From NCBI GenBank assembly GCA_036927565.1, contig JAYESD010000001.1, positions 264,999,560-265,063,559 on the forward strand: DNA of 64,000 nt. The letters are read 5' to 3'. The DNA is from Tuctoria greenei. Taxonomy: Eukaryota > Streptophyta > Magnoliopsida > Poales > Poaceae. Shown one piece after another: positions 53,236-64,000 of the stretch. Position 1 is the first letter of the stretch, and every line of letters begins with the position of its first letter. The notes under the pieces were generated by a model. That model was given only the letters and a program-made list of their open reading frames with translations. It was not told where the DNA came from and did not search any database. A program made the position numbers and the translations under genes.

Positions 53236-54253
53236 GGGGGAGTGTTGAAACTTGGGAAGTCTATGTGTGAATTTGAACTAAAATAATATGAGCATAGTAT
53301 TTCATATATATATATGACTTGTGATTCCTTTTACATGCTGAAAGTTCTTACTACATTACTCATGTTATACATTTTGTAGTTTTTGCCATGACTAGTAATT
53401 GGAATAATTACTTACACTAAATTGGGTCATGATCAAACTTTCTTGCTGCTTTGAACTTGTTGCATGCTCACAAGTGCTTTTAATCATAAAGAATTGATCA
53501 AGTAATCAACTCACATGTTGAGTTTTTATGAACAAATATAAATTGAGGAAAGATCAAAAGAATATGCATGCATCACACTTCTTCTTTTGAGATGGCTTAT
53601 CATTGCACTTAGATATGAACTTGGAAGAAGTTGTGTATGACTAAAACCATGTCCTTAAGATTCTGATTGTCAAATGACATAGACTTGGCTTGGTTGGTTA
53701 GAATAAGGTAGATGCGCATATAATCTCTTGCAAATATCATATGATCTAAATTTATGCTTTGAAAAATACTAAAATGCAACAACTAGTGTCATGCTTTCAG
53801 GTTTTGAAATAGTTAAGTTTGTGATATCATGACTTGCTTAAATTGAAAATTACATTTGATCTCTAGCATGGCTTACACTACTTTATGTATCTCATTGATG
53901 TGATAGTGTAAGTTACTTGATAGTATGACTTGGATGAGCCTTGTTTATATGTATATGTTATAATATGCTCATAACATTTGAAATTTCTCTTTTGTACCTT
54001 GCAAAATACATTGTCAAAGGGGGAGAGACAATATGTGAATTTTTAAAAAAAGTATGCAAGGGGGAGAAATTGATTACACATCACATATTCAAAATTGTTT
54101 TGGCATGATTCTTCTCAGGGGGAGAATTTGTTTTTTCTTCCCATTTATTTCTGTTTTACAAAGGGGGAGAAATTTTTTTCAAAATTTTTAATGTGAATAA
54201 GCCAATGTTCGGATTTTAAATGGTGTTGCCAATGCATTCATCAAGGGGGAGAT
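53236..54253 (+). other. F post-pol spacer with repeated polypurine tracts
   Basis: AT-rich with no coding. GGGGGAG tracts occur near 53236, 54018, 54060, 54118, 54163 and, adjacent to the LTR, 54244-54253 (AAGGGGGAGAT). The last is the functional PPT by position. G keeps the same series in reverse. Confidence 0.8.
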
Positions 54254-55999
54254 TGTGAGACTATGTGTGCTGAATACACTGGCTCTGACAATAAAAGTTT
54301 TGAATTCTGCTAAAACATCTTTTTTAGCAAGATCCGACTCTATCTCCAAGCTTTTGCAAGGTCCGACGTAAGGTCCGATATGTTTTGCTAGGTCCGACTT
54401 ATGTTGGTTAGCTCCAGCATGTCTTTGATAGCTCCGACATGTCTTTGTTAAGCTCCGACATGTTTCTCTAGCTCCGGCTTTTGGGTTGACTAGTTCCGAC
54501 TAGTTTTGGTTAGCTCCGGCGCTAGGTCCGACTGGTTTTGGTTAGCTTCAGCACTAGGTCCGACTAGCTTTGGTAAGCTCCGGCTCAAGCTCTGGTTAGC
54601 TTTGGCATGGTTCGAAGCTTGATCGCAATATTCCTGCTTTTACTGTGAAATGTTTCGAACTTGCTTTACATCTATGAAAAGATTGCTTAGTATTTATTTG
54701 CTATGTTTTTTATGTGTTTTGGTTGATATTGCTGATATCGTTTTGATATGCTTTGCAACATGCTTATGTGAGGTGCTCACATAAGGTGTTGTGTTCGGAA
54801 CTGACTTGAGTCAAGTCGCGGACTTGGGCTCGTACGGATTGGTTGTTTATTCATGTGCAGGTGTTGCTTGAGTTCAAGTCATGGCTGGTGACAGGATCCT
54901 TTGGACTAGTCTCAGGGAGGAGATGAGGTTCCAACAACCAAATTCAGGAGGAATTGTGGTTGAGCGGGTCAGGAGGTCGCGCAGGATGATTGAATTAAGG
55001 GCAGTGCATGTGAAGGTTACTGGACGTCGAAGGAAGGTGTTCGCATGTATGCATGCGGTGCATGACGTGGCAACATGGTTCTGAAGATGGTTTACAGATG
55101 GGAAGATCTGGTTGGAAGGATCAGATCGTATAGGTTGATGACTTCGGCTGCGGCAGAGTCGGTTATGGCTCGGTATGGAAAGTATCGAGTTGGTTATGAT
55201 AGGATTTCGTGTGGGTCAGGAATTTGAGTTGTTTAGGAATGTGGGATACGTTCCTAAGGTGTTTAGAAGTCTTAATATTGCTTCTATCTGCGTATAGAAG
55301 AGTTCTAAGCAGTTATGGAAAGTTTTGATTCGTGAACGGAGTAGGATTAGGGTCCTGATTTGAGTAGAGTTGGCTTTTGAGCTGGTTATATAAGCAAGGA
55401 GGCCAAAGCTCGTGGTGCACGACTATAGGGCTGTTCCTCTTGTGTTCTTTTGAATAAAATTCGTAGTTTGAAGGAACTTTTGTGCCTTTTTCATCCGACT
55501 TGTTCCAGACAAGTTTTACTCGTCGAGTTTCTGGACAGCAGTACCTTTCATTGGTGGTTTTATCATAACTCGAGTTTTACAGATCCAATTGACGTTATTC
55601 TTTGTGGGTTGTCTTCAAAACTTGATAATATATCATCTGTGAAAATTTCACGGTCATTGGGTTTGTGGTTTCTGATCTACACGAGTTTCTTTGCAGCATT
55701 CCAGAACTATTTTTCTCGGGTAGGACAGATTGACCTTTGTTCGATTTTTCAATCGTAACTTGAGTTTCTCATGACGGATTTGAGTGATTATTGTTGTGTT
55801 GTCTTCGTGACTTGATTCTCTCTGATATCTATCACTTTTGTCACGGTGAAACACGTTTATATTAGTCTCACACACGATTTCTTTAACAGATCATTTTTCT
55901 GCCAAAGGGGTTGGGATTTAATTGTTTCCGCTACGTAAGATTTTTGAATCTACCATTCACCCCTCTCTGGTAGCTTTTCACGTGCTCTTCGATCCTAAA
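54254..55999 (+). repeat. F 3' LTR
   Basis: It is 1746 bases, starting TGTGAGACTATGTGTGCTG. The last dinucleotide is AA where the 5' copy has CA. AATAAA is at 55453-55458. Confidence 0.9.
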
Positions 56000-56004
56000 A
56001 AAGC

Positions 56005-56282
56005 TTCATAAGATGAACAAGGCAAGAAAAGAGGAAATGAGATACATGAAGGACAATGTCAAAGCAATATGCCAAAAGCTAGAAATTGAGCCTATTGTAT
56101 CACCAGTCATTTTGGAAGCCCCTAACTCTGAGTTTTTAGAGCTTCCACCTCTCTCCCCTTCTGAGATTGCCTACTTTGTCCTTCGGGGCACGACGAGTGG
56201 TTCTTCTCATCCTCCTCCTCATCCCGATAAAGAAGATGAAGAAAGGACCAACAACGCGGATGAAGGCGGCGACGACGAGTAA
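56005..56282 (+). pseudogene. B post-pol ORF, 3' part
   Basis: The frame reads KARKEEMRYMKDNVKAICQ, then PIVSPVILEAPNSEFLELP and an acidic end (HPDKEDEERTNNADEGGDD) at a TAA. It is the C terminus of the ORF broken at 46026. Relative to the 5' part it is one base out of phase once the F sequence and one AAAGC copy are set aside, so a small indel predates or accompanies the insertion. Confidence 0.65.
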
Positions 56283-56759
56283 ATCCCTCCTCTTCCTTTT
56301 TGGTGCTTTGACGCTAAAGGGGGAGAGATTGAGGGGGAGTCTTAGGTCGTAGCTCTAGTTTGAGAGAGAGAGATAGAGAGCTTTATTTGTGTTTTTGTTG
56401 CGACTTTGTCATGCTTTTGAACTTGTAAAACTTTAATAATGCTCCCATCATGCTTTTGGACATGTGCTGTGAAATGATGACTATGTTATGCTTATGATCA
56501 ATGGTTTATGTTTTAAACTACTATGTATGCTTTATATTCTTGATGTCATTATGATTATGCCTCTTATGATATCCACATCAATATTATTGTTCACACATAT
56601 AGCTTTGCACCCCACCATAAAGAGTGCACATATGTATGACTCTTACATTTGCTATTTTTGCTCAAAATTCATATGTGCACACTTTATGAAAATCTGAAAT
56701 TTTTCATCATATTTGTGTAATCTCAATTGGTTGTGATCAATCACCAAAAAGGGGGAGAT
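56283..56759 (+). other. B 3' untranslated region with polypurine tracts
   Basis: No gene. It has GGGGGAG tracts near 56319 and 56332, and the LTR-adjacent PPT AAAAAGGGGGAGAT at 56746-56759. An (AG)n run lies near 56361. Confidence 0.75.
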
Positions 56760-57502
56760 TGAAAGTGCAACTAGGGATCCCTTGTGGGTTTTGGCTGATT
56801 AATGACAAAACAATGAGATCCTAACAAAATTGTTGAGATGAGCGCAGGTTTTAAAGAAATAAGGAAGAAAGCACAAAAAGGAAAGAGAATGAGGATTTAA
56901 AAGGAAAAGAGCTCAGGAGCTGAAAAGATAGATTATTTTGCTTGGAGTGTGTTTGAGAAACACACCCCAAGAGCTCAAGTGGAAAATTGGTTGCACTCAC
57001 TGCACATTTCAGAGAAATCAACATATGTGGACTAGTCCGATATACACCGGACTAGTCCGATATCTCTCTGACTAAAAATGGACAAGTCCTTTCCCAGTGC
57101 GGACTTATCCGCAGCCCTTCACATTTGCACAACACGGACAAGTCCGATATCAGCTGGACTAGTCTGATAATCCTCTGACTAAAATCGGACAAGTCCTCCA
57201 AGTCCGGACTTGTCCTTAGCCCTGCAGTTTTTCACTTCACCGAACAAGTCCGATATCCACCGGTCTGCTCCAAAAACTCACTAACTAAAATAGAACAAGT
57301 ACCTCCAAGTGCGGACTTGTCCTTAGTCCTACACGGTGTTCACCACACCAGACTAGTCGATATCTACCGGACTAGTCCAAAAAGGTTCTGACTAAGATCG
57401 GACTAGTCCGCACCTCAACAGACTTGTTCGGTATCCATCAACACTTGGGTTTCTCGCACACACGCACACCGGACTAGTCTGGTGTCCACCATGGACTAGT
57501 CC
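56760..57502 (+). repeat. B 3' LTR, first part (cut by G)
   Basis: It starts TGAAAGTGCAACTAGGGATCC and shows the uninterrupted versions of the C and D target sites (near 56775 and 57219-57223). The CGGACTAGTCC array runs 57020-57502. It stops at the G LTR start; the remaining half should continue beyond G outside the window. Confidence 0.88.
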
Positions 57503-59171
57503 TGTAGGATCAAAGATCACGTGAAAAGCTACCAGAGTGGGGGTGAATGGTAGATTTAAAAATCTTACGCAACGAAAACAATTAAATCCCAACCCCTTCG
57601 GCAGAAAAACGATCTGTTAAAGAAATCGTGTGTAAGACTAATCTAAACGTGTTTCACCACGTAAAAATTTATATATATCATAGATAATCAAGTCACGAAG
57701 AAAACGCAAGAAGAATCACTCAAATCCGTCGAGAGAAACTCAAGTTATGATCGAAAGATCGAACAAAGGTCAATCTGTCCTACCTGGGAAAAACAGTTCT
57801 GGAACGTTGCAAAGAAACTCGTGTAGATCAGAAACCACAAATCCAATTACCGTGAAAATTTGACAGATGATAGATAATCAAGTTGTGAAGACAACCCAAA
57901 AAGAATCACATCAATTAGATCTGTAAAACTCGAGTTATTATAAAACCACCGATGAAATGTAGTGCTGTCCAGAAACTCGACGAGTAAAACTTGTCTGGAA
58001 CAAGTCGGACGAACAAGGCACAAAAGTTTCTTCAAACTTTCAATAGAAGCAATCTTAAGACTTCTAAACACCTTAGGAACGTATCCGACATTCCTAAAAC
58101 AACTCAAATTCGTGACCCACACGAAATCCTAACATAACCAACTCGATACTTTCCATACCGAGCCATAACCGACTCTGCCGCAGCCAAAGTCATCAACCGA
58201 TATGATCCGATCCTTCCAACCAGATCTTCTCATCCATAAACCATCTTTGGAACCATGTTGCCACGTCATGCACTGCATGCATGCGTGGGAAAACCTTCCT
58301 TCGACGTTCAGTAACCTTCATATGCACTGCCCTTGATTCAGTCATCCTATGCGACCTCCTGACCCGCTCAACCACAATTCCTACTGAATTTGGTTATTGG
58401 AACCTCATCTCCTCCCTGATACTAGTCCAAAGGATCTTGTCACCAGCCATGTATTGAACTCAAGCAACACCTGCACATGAACAAACAACCAATCCGTACA
58501 AGCCCAAGTCCTTGACTTGACTCAAGTCAGTTCCGAACACAACACCTTACGTGAGCACCTCACATAAGCATGTTGCAAGCATATCAAAACGTTATCAGCC
58601 ATATCAACCAAAACACACCAAAAACTTAGTAAAAGAATACTAAGCAATCTTTCCATAAGTGTAAAGCAAGTTCAAAACATTTCACATGAAAATTTGGAAC
58701 ATTACGATCAAGCTCCGAATCTTGCCAAAGCTAACCGGAGCTTGAGCCGGAGCTTACCAAAGCTAATACAACCAAGCGTCGGAGCTTACCAAAGCTAGTA
58801 CAACCTAGCGCTAGAGCTTACCAAAGTTAGTCGGACCTAGCGCCGTAGCTAACCAAAACTAGTCAGAACTAGTCATTCCAAAAGTCGGAGCTAGAAAAAC
58901 ATGTCGGAGCTAACCAACATAAGTCGGACCTAGCAGAACATATCAGAGCTTAACAAAGACATGCCGGAGCTATCAAAGACATCCCGGAGCTAAAGACAAA
59001 GCTCACCGGAGCTACCCAAACACATGTCGGATCCAGACAAAGAAAGTCGGGTCTATTGTCGGACCTTGCAAAAGCTCGGAGCTAGATCCGAACCTTGCTA
59101 AAAAGATGTTATGGCAGCATTCAAAACTTTTATTGTCAATGCCAATGTATTCAGCACACATAGGTCTCACA
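57503..59171 (-). repeat. G 3' LTR, core promoter deleted
   Basis: It is 1669 bases ending …AGGTCTCACA on the plus strand, i.e. TGTGAGACCT on the element strand. Compared with F it lacks the segment between the two TTCTAT copies (F 47061 and 47225) and ten more bases, so TATA and AATAAA are both gone (junction near 58041-58048). The U3 has extra GTCGGAGCTA-type units, which makes up part of the length. Confidence 0.88.
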
Positions 59172-60164
59172 ATCTCCCCCTTGATGAATGCATTGGCAAC
59201 ACCACTTAAGATCCGAACATTGGCTTATTCACATTAAAAGTTTGGAAACAATTTCTCCTCCTTTGTAAAACAGAAATAAAATGAGAAAAAAGAAATTCTC
59301 CCCCTGAGAAGAATCGTGCCAAAAAACAATTGTGAATATGTGCAATGTGTAATCAATGTCTCCCCCTTGCATATTTGTTTTTAAAAATTCACATATTATC
59401 TCTCCCCCTTTGACAATGTATTCAGCAAGGTTTGTAAGACAAATTTTAATTGTTATGAGCATATTATAACATATACATATAAAACAAAGCTTACACTATC
59501 ACAACAATGAGATACATAAAGTAGTGTAAGCCATGCTAGAGATCAAATGTAATTTTCAATTTAAGCAAGTCATGATCTCACAAACTTAACTATTCCAATA
59601 TCTGAAAGCATGACACTTGTTGCTGCATTTTATTATTTTTCAAGGCACAAATTTAGATCATATGATATTTGCAAGAGCTTATATGTGTATCTGCCTTATT
59701 CTAACCAACCAAGCCAAACCTATGTCATTTGACAATCAGAAGCTTAAGGACATGATTTTAGTCATACACAACTTCTTCCAAGTTCATATCTAAGTGCAAT
59801 GATAAGCCATCTCAAAAGAAGAAGTGTGATGCATGCATATTCTCTTGATCTTTTCTCAACTTATATTTGTTCACAAAAACTCAACATATGAGTTGATTAC
59901 TTGATTAATTCTTTATGATTAACAGCACTTGTGAACATGCAACAAATTCAAAACAGCAAGAAAGTTCGATCATGACCCGATTTAGTGTAAGTAATTATTC
60001 CAATTACTAGTCATGGCAAAAACTACAAAATATATAACATGAGTAATGTAGTAAGAAATTTCAGCATGTAAAAGGAGTCACAAGTCATATATGTATGAAA
60101 TACTATGCTCATATTATTTTAGTTCAGATTCACACATAGACTTCCCAAGTTTCAAAACTCCCCC
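59172..60164 (-). other. G post-pol spacer with repeated polypurine tracts
   Basis: Plus-strand CTCCCCC tracts at about 59174, 59299, 59361, 59402 and 60161, and a weaker CTCCTCC at 59255, mirror the F series. No gene was seen. Confidence 0.75.
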
Positions 60165-61640
60165 TCAATTTAAGCCATGAGGATGCATAACCCCTATTTC
60201 ACTACGAATGTAACAAAAACGAGTGAAATCCAAAGGTTTTGTGAAAATGTCAGCCAATTGTTGTTCGGTATCTACATGGTGAAGCACAATGTTTCCTTTT
60301 TCAACATTATCACATAGAAAGTGATACCTAATATCAGTGTCCTTAGTTCTAGACTGCTGCACATGGTTTTTGGCAATGCAAATGGCACTAGTGTTATCAC
60401 AAAACAGTGGAACACTATCTAGATCAACTCCATAGTCCTTAAGTGTTTGAACAATCCAATGAATTTGTGAGCAAGCACTGGCAGCAGCTACATATTCAGA
60501 TTCAGTTGTGGATTGCTCAACTGAAATTTGTTTTCTAGAGGACCAAGCAACAAGTGAATTACCAAGAAAATGACAAGCACCGGAAGTACTTTTCCTATCA
60601 ATCCTACAACCTCCAAAATCAGCATCGGAAAAAGCTTTCAAAGTAACAGTTGAGGAAGAAGGAAGAAAAATGTCAAATTCTTGAGTTCCATGTAAGTACC
60701 TGAGAATCCTTTTGACGGTTTGACGATGTGAAGTATGTGGGGAGGCTTGAAAACGTGCACAAAGACATACGCTAAATTGTATGTCCAGCCTTGATGTCGT
60801 GAGGTACAAAAGTGATCCGATCATGCTTCTATATTCTTTTTGATCCACGAGTTCACCATCTTCATCAAGTTCAAGTGTTGTTGCTGTTCCCATTGGTGTC
60901 CGAAGAGGCTTGCTTTTGTCCATGTTGAAGCGCCTTAGGAGGTCTTTTGTGTACTTTGTTTGATGAACAAAGGTACCCCCTTGGTTTGCTTGATTTGCAG
61001 CCCCAAAAAGTACGTGAGTTATCCCATCATACTCGTCTCAAATTCTGAACTCATCATAGCTGAAAACTTGGACATAAGATCATGAGAAGCACAACCAAAG
61101 ATAATATCATCCACATACACTTGAACGAATAATGAGGCATTGCCATGCTTAAGCACAAAAAGAGTTTTATCAACCTTGCCCATGGTAAACCCCTTTTCAA
61201 GTAAGAATGTTTTTAACCTATCATACCATGCTCTAGGGGCTTGTTTGAGACCGTACAAGGCTTTGGACAGTTTGTAAACATGATTAGGAAAATCTGAATT
61301 TTCAAAACCCGGTGATTGTTTGACATAAACCTCCTCATCTATGTAGCCATTAAGAAAATCACTTTTAACATCCATTTGATATAGCTTAAAACCTTTAGAT
61401 GCAGCAAAAGCTAACAAAATTCTTATGGCTTCTAATCTAGCAACAGGAGCAAAAGTTTCATCAAAATCTAGACCTTCAACTTGAGTGAAACCTTGAGCAA
61501 CCAACCTAGCCTTATTCCTAACCACAACCCCATCCTCACTTTGTTTATTTTTAAACACTCATTTAGTTCCAATTAAAGTGTGACCTTGAGGAGGAGGTAC
61601 AAGTTTCCAAACATTATTTCTTTCAAAATTTTCTAACTCT
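60165..61640 (-). pseudogene. pol: G reverse transcriptase and RNase H
   Basis: RT from 61558: FKNKQSEDGVVVRNKARL, APVARLEAIRILLAFAAS, FLNGYIDEEVYVKQSPGF, LYGLKQAPRAWYDRLKTF, and the catalytic YVDD at 61117-61106. A TAA after MMG near 61019 and a short frame break precede MDKSKPLRTPMGTATTLEL and the RNase H (FSDADFGGCRIDRKSTSG, QSTTESEYVAAASACSQIH, ending GVMHPHGLN at 60165). It is slightly better kept than F: the EVYVKQ site is Gln here but a stop in F. Confidence 0.9.
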
Positions 61641-63330
61641 TCTTACATGGCAATAATCCAAGATTCATTAGTGAGTGCGTGTGATATATCTTTGGGTTCA
61701 AAAGAAGCAACAAAAGCAGAATGAGCATGAGAGTTTGGATCACAAAACCTGGACCGTGTAACTCGTTCGTGCAAGCTTCCAATAATCTGTTGTGGAGGAT
61801 GAATTTTGAGAACCCGAAGGGGAGTGGACACTTCACAAGATTCTTCTTCTTCATGTTCATTGCAAATCAATGATCTTGTGACTTGAGGAGGATCTGGACC
61901 AGCAATGGTGGTCGTCAGAGCTGGCTGTGAATCAAAATCAGGAGCTCGAACAATGTCATTAGCTGCTGAATTTTCGGGCAGCAACTCCACCTCTTCCTCA
62001 TCTTCAACAAAAATGCTCTCCCCCTGCGGATATGGATCTGGACCTGCAATGTTTGAGCTAGTACCTGGGCTAGATTCATCAAAAGACACTTCAAAAGTCT
62101 CCACAATTTTGTTAGTGTCAAGTAAAAGCACACGGTAGCCTCTAGTATGAGATGGATAACCAAGAAACATGTTATCAATGGATCTAGATTCAAATTTATC
62201 AATATTAACATGTTTCTTTGCAACCAAAGACCCGAAAGTGCGTAACACTAGTCCTATGTCTAAACCGGAGCTCATATGGTGTTTTACCTAGCTTAGCGCG
62301 CAAGAAAACACGATTTGAGACATAACAAGCGGTTGCAATCGCATCAGCCCAAGATTTCCTAGGAGTTTGATATTCATCAAGTATAGTCCTAGCCATCTCA
62401 ACTAAGGTTCTGTTCTTTCTTTCTACAACACCGTTTTGTTGAGATACATATGGTGAAGAGAATTGATGATATATTCCATTTTCAGCACAAAAGTGATCAA
62501 AAGATTGTTTTTTAAATTCAGTTCTGCCATCACTTCTAATTGCTTTTAAAGATCCTGGGTGATCAATTGATAATCTAAGAAATAAAGTTCTAAAGTGACA
62601 AAAATCTTCATTCTTAGATGCCATAAAGTAAACCCAAGAGTATCTAGAGTAATCATCAACAATAACAAGAACATACTATTTACCTCCGAAGGATTGAACA
62701 CATGAAGGTCCTACGGTGTCAAGGTGCAAAAGTTGACTCGGTTCAGTTGTCATGATCATTGTGAGAGGAGTATTTGAACCTGCAACCATCTTAGCATGTC
62801 TACACGAAGAGCACACAATTTATTTGTCCCCTTTAAGCTTAGGCAGCCCACGTATGCGATCAAGAGCACAAACACGCGTTAGGTGATCAAAGCCTACATG
62901 ACCAAGTCTACGATGCCAAAAATATAAGTCCTTTGAATCATTAGCAACTAGACACCTATTCTTAGAGAAAGGCATATCAAAATCAGCTTTAAAAACTCTT
63001 CCAAATCGAGACATGTTAAAAATAAGCTCACTATTTGAACCTACAACTTTGCAGCAGTTTTTATTGAAACTAATTTCCAGATTTTCATCTAGCAATTGTG
63101 AAACAGAAAGCAAGTTGTATTTCAAATTTTTGACAAGTGCCACATCCTTAAAAGTGTAGTGATCATTTACTCTAACCTAACTCTTAGCAATTATAGGAGT
63201 TGAAGAATTATTGGCAAAAGTAACATTCTCTACACGTGACATAAAAGAGAGAGAGGAAAACCATTATTTGTTACCGGTCATGTGGCGTGAGCAACCTGAA
63301 TCCACAATCCAAATGTTCTCCTTCCTCAAG
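61641..63330 (-). pseudogene. pol: G protease and integrase
   Basis: Near 63324-63270 the minus strand has IWIVDSGCSRHMTG-type protease coding, then VKNLKYNLLSVSQLLDENL. The pre-integrase part has YFWHRRLGHVGFDHLTRVC (63143-62820 frame). After stops come integrase words FRTLFLRLSIDHPGSLKAI, SDGRTEF (Asp kept, Asn-Gly altered), QQNGVVERKNRTLVEMAR and an acidic linker with PSHTRGYRVLLLDTNKIVE, ending ESWIIAM before a TAA near 61646. The Glu motif is intact here where F has NSVVEKR. Confidence 0.85.
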
Positions 63331-64000
63331 CATGTAACCTACATAGAAGTACAATACGTCGATGACTCAATATTGGAGTTAGTCAAAAGACATTTAGGTA
63401 TCCAGTACTGAGTCACACGACGTGCAACAGGAAAAACACGCGAAAGCTGAGATAAAACAGCAGGTTTATGAGTCAAAGTTTGAGGTTTTTTATTCTAAAC
63501 TACTAACCTATAAGGTGTTACTTGTGTAGAAAAAAAATCAGTAGCTCCGGAGGCAAAAACAGAAGGTACGGAGGTAAACTTTGAGTGTTTTGACTCATAA
63601 CAGCAGGTTGCATGTTACTGACATTCGGATTAATATGTGCAGCAAATTTTGCATGAAAGTTATGAGATCTAGCAATCATTCTTTCTCTTTTCTGTTGTTT
63701 AGCTAGTCTATAACAAAAATCTATGACATGACCATCTCTACCACACTAGGTACAATGAAATTTAACTTTGTGTTCATGTCTATATGAGCAAGCAATATTT
63801 TTATTTGAACCGAATGAGACAACACTCCTACAGATTTGAAAACCACTTCTTTTTGTTTAGGAACTGTTTGAATCAAACCACTTCCCAATGACTTAACAAT
63901 TTTAGGTGGATGTGCCTTAGCATGAGCATAAGAATCAAAACCTAAACCAGTTTTTATCATTGCAATACTTGGAAGAATTCAGCAGCAAGTTTAGGTTCTT
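63331..64000 (-). pseudogene. gag: G gag, C-terminal part
   Basis: From the window end the minus strand gives GLGFDSYAHAKAHPPK, a shifted stretch, then the second knuckle as CT*CGRDGHVIDFCY near 63750-63710 with TAG in place of Tyr, and a basic tail (KQQKRERMIARSHNF). It corresponds to F 49500-49872. The rest of gag, the PBS and the 5' LTR lie past 64000. Confidence 0.75.

Larger units (their letters stand above)
46027..55999 (+). mobile_element. Element F: Ty1/copia retrotransposon, full length
   Basis: Its LTRs are 46027-47779 and 54254-55999, flanked by a perfect 5-bp duplication AAAGC (46022-46026, 56000-56004). The order is LTR, PBS, gag with two knuckles, protease, integrase, RT, RNase H, spacer with repeated polypurine tracts, LTR. 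The 5' LTR start reads TGAGGTGAAGACC against TGTGAGAC in the 3' LTR and in G, so its first bases have changed. LTR mismatches are about 6% in 640 bases compared by eye. The multiple PPTs point to a Sirevirus-type element, though no post-pol ORF is seen. Confidence 0.9.
4680..57502 (+). mobile_element. Element B: Sirevirus-like Ty1/copia element, broken by five later insertions
   Basis: Its LTR starts TGAAAGTGCATCTAGG at 4680 and TGAAAGTGCAACTAGG at 56760. Its own sequence is 4680-4699, 17735-18181, 28601-31555, 40833-46026 and 56005-57502; the rest is C, D, E and F, and G interrupts its 3' LTR. A post-pol ORF, polypurine tracts and palindrome arrays in the LTR agree with the Sirevirus (SIRE/Maximus) lineage. 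The pieces read in order as LTR, PBS, gag, protease, integrase, RT, RNase H, post-pol ORF, PPT, LTR. LTR copies differ by about 36 of 445 compared positions. The 5' flank is ATAAA; the right flank is outside the window. Confidence 0.85.
57503..64000 (-). mobile_element. Element G: same copia family as F, opposite orientation, partial
   Basis: On the minus strand it reads, from the window end leftward, gag tail, protease, integrase, RT, RNase H, PPT spacer, 3' LTR. The family is that of F by LTR end sequence (TGTAGGATC… on the plus strand) and near-identical pol words. It is inserted in the B 3' LTR after GGACTAGTCC; the expected duplication AGTCC at its far end is outside the window. Confidence 0.9.

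Noticed and set aside
1..64000. Host protein-coding gene or captured host exon
   Set aside because: Every substantial coding stretch was assignable to a retroelement part; unassigned gaps show no coding signal.

Overview
The window is a 64-kb block of nested LTR retrotransposons from a plant nuclear genome. The host is most likely a grass or other monocot: the Tat-lineage Ty3/gypsy elements carry the antisense 'putative gypsy-type transposon' ORF typical of grass genomes, next to Sirevirus-like Ty1/copia elements and a chromodomain-bearing Tekay/Del-type chromovirus. I see no host gene, structural RNA gene, CRISPR array or bacterial feature.

Layout. (X) 1-3030: right end of a Tat-lineage gypsy element, with an antisense ORF, polypurine tract and 3' LTR. 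(A) 3031-4679: integrase and RT remnant of an old copia element that hosts X and B. (B) 4680 to about 57502 and beyond: a Sirevirus-like copia element inserted in A and itself split five times. Its 5' LTR is broken by C (4700-17734, Tat gypsy, + strand, imperfect duplication GCATC/ACATC) and by D (18182-28595, Tekay-type chromovirus, + strand, duplication TTAGC). Its gag is broken by E (31556-40827, Tat gypsy, - strand, duplication CATCC). Its post-pol ORF is broken by F (46027-55999, copia, + strand, duplication AAAGC). Its 3' LTR is broken by G (57503 past the window end, same family as F, - strand).

Element parts. C keeps LTR, PBS, gag, protease, RT, RNase H, integrase, a tandem-repeat spacer, a long antisense ORF with a predicted 76-nt intron, PPT and LTR. 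E is the same kind of element but has lost nearly all of the antisense ORF. D is LTR, PBS, gag-protease-RT-RNase H-integrase-chromodomain, PPT, LTR. F and G are LTR, PBS, gag with two zinc knuckles, protease-integrase-RT-RNase H, a 1-kb spacer with repeated polypurine tracts, LTR. All polyproteins are broken. Many of the stops look like CAG, CAA or CGA codons changed by C-to-T, as expected for methylated, silenced DNA.

Relative ages by eye from LTR mismatches: B about 8%, C about 7.7%, F about 6% (part of the LTR counted), D about 3%, E about 2.8%. This agrees with the nesting order. The least ordinary signals are the Sirevirus-like CGGACTAGTCCG palindrome array also present in the unrelated chromovirus D, the intron-containing antisense ORF with a conserved upstream box, and microhomology-flanked deletions that removed the E antisense ORF and the G core promoter.
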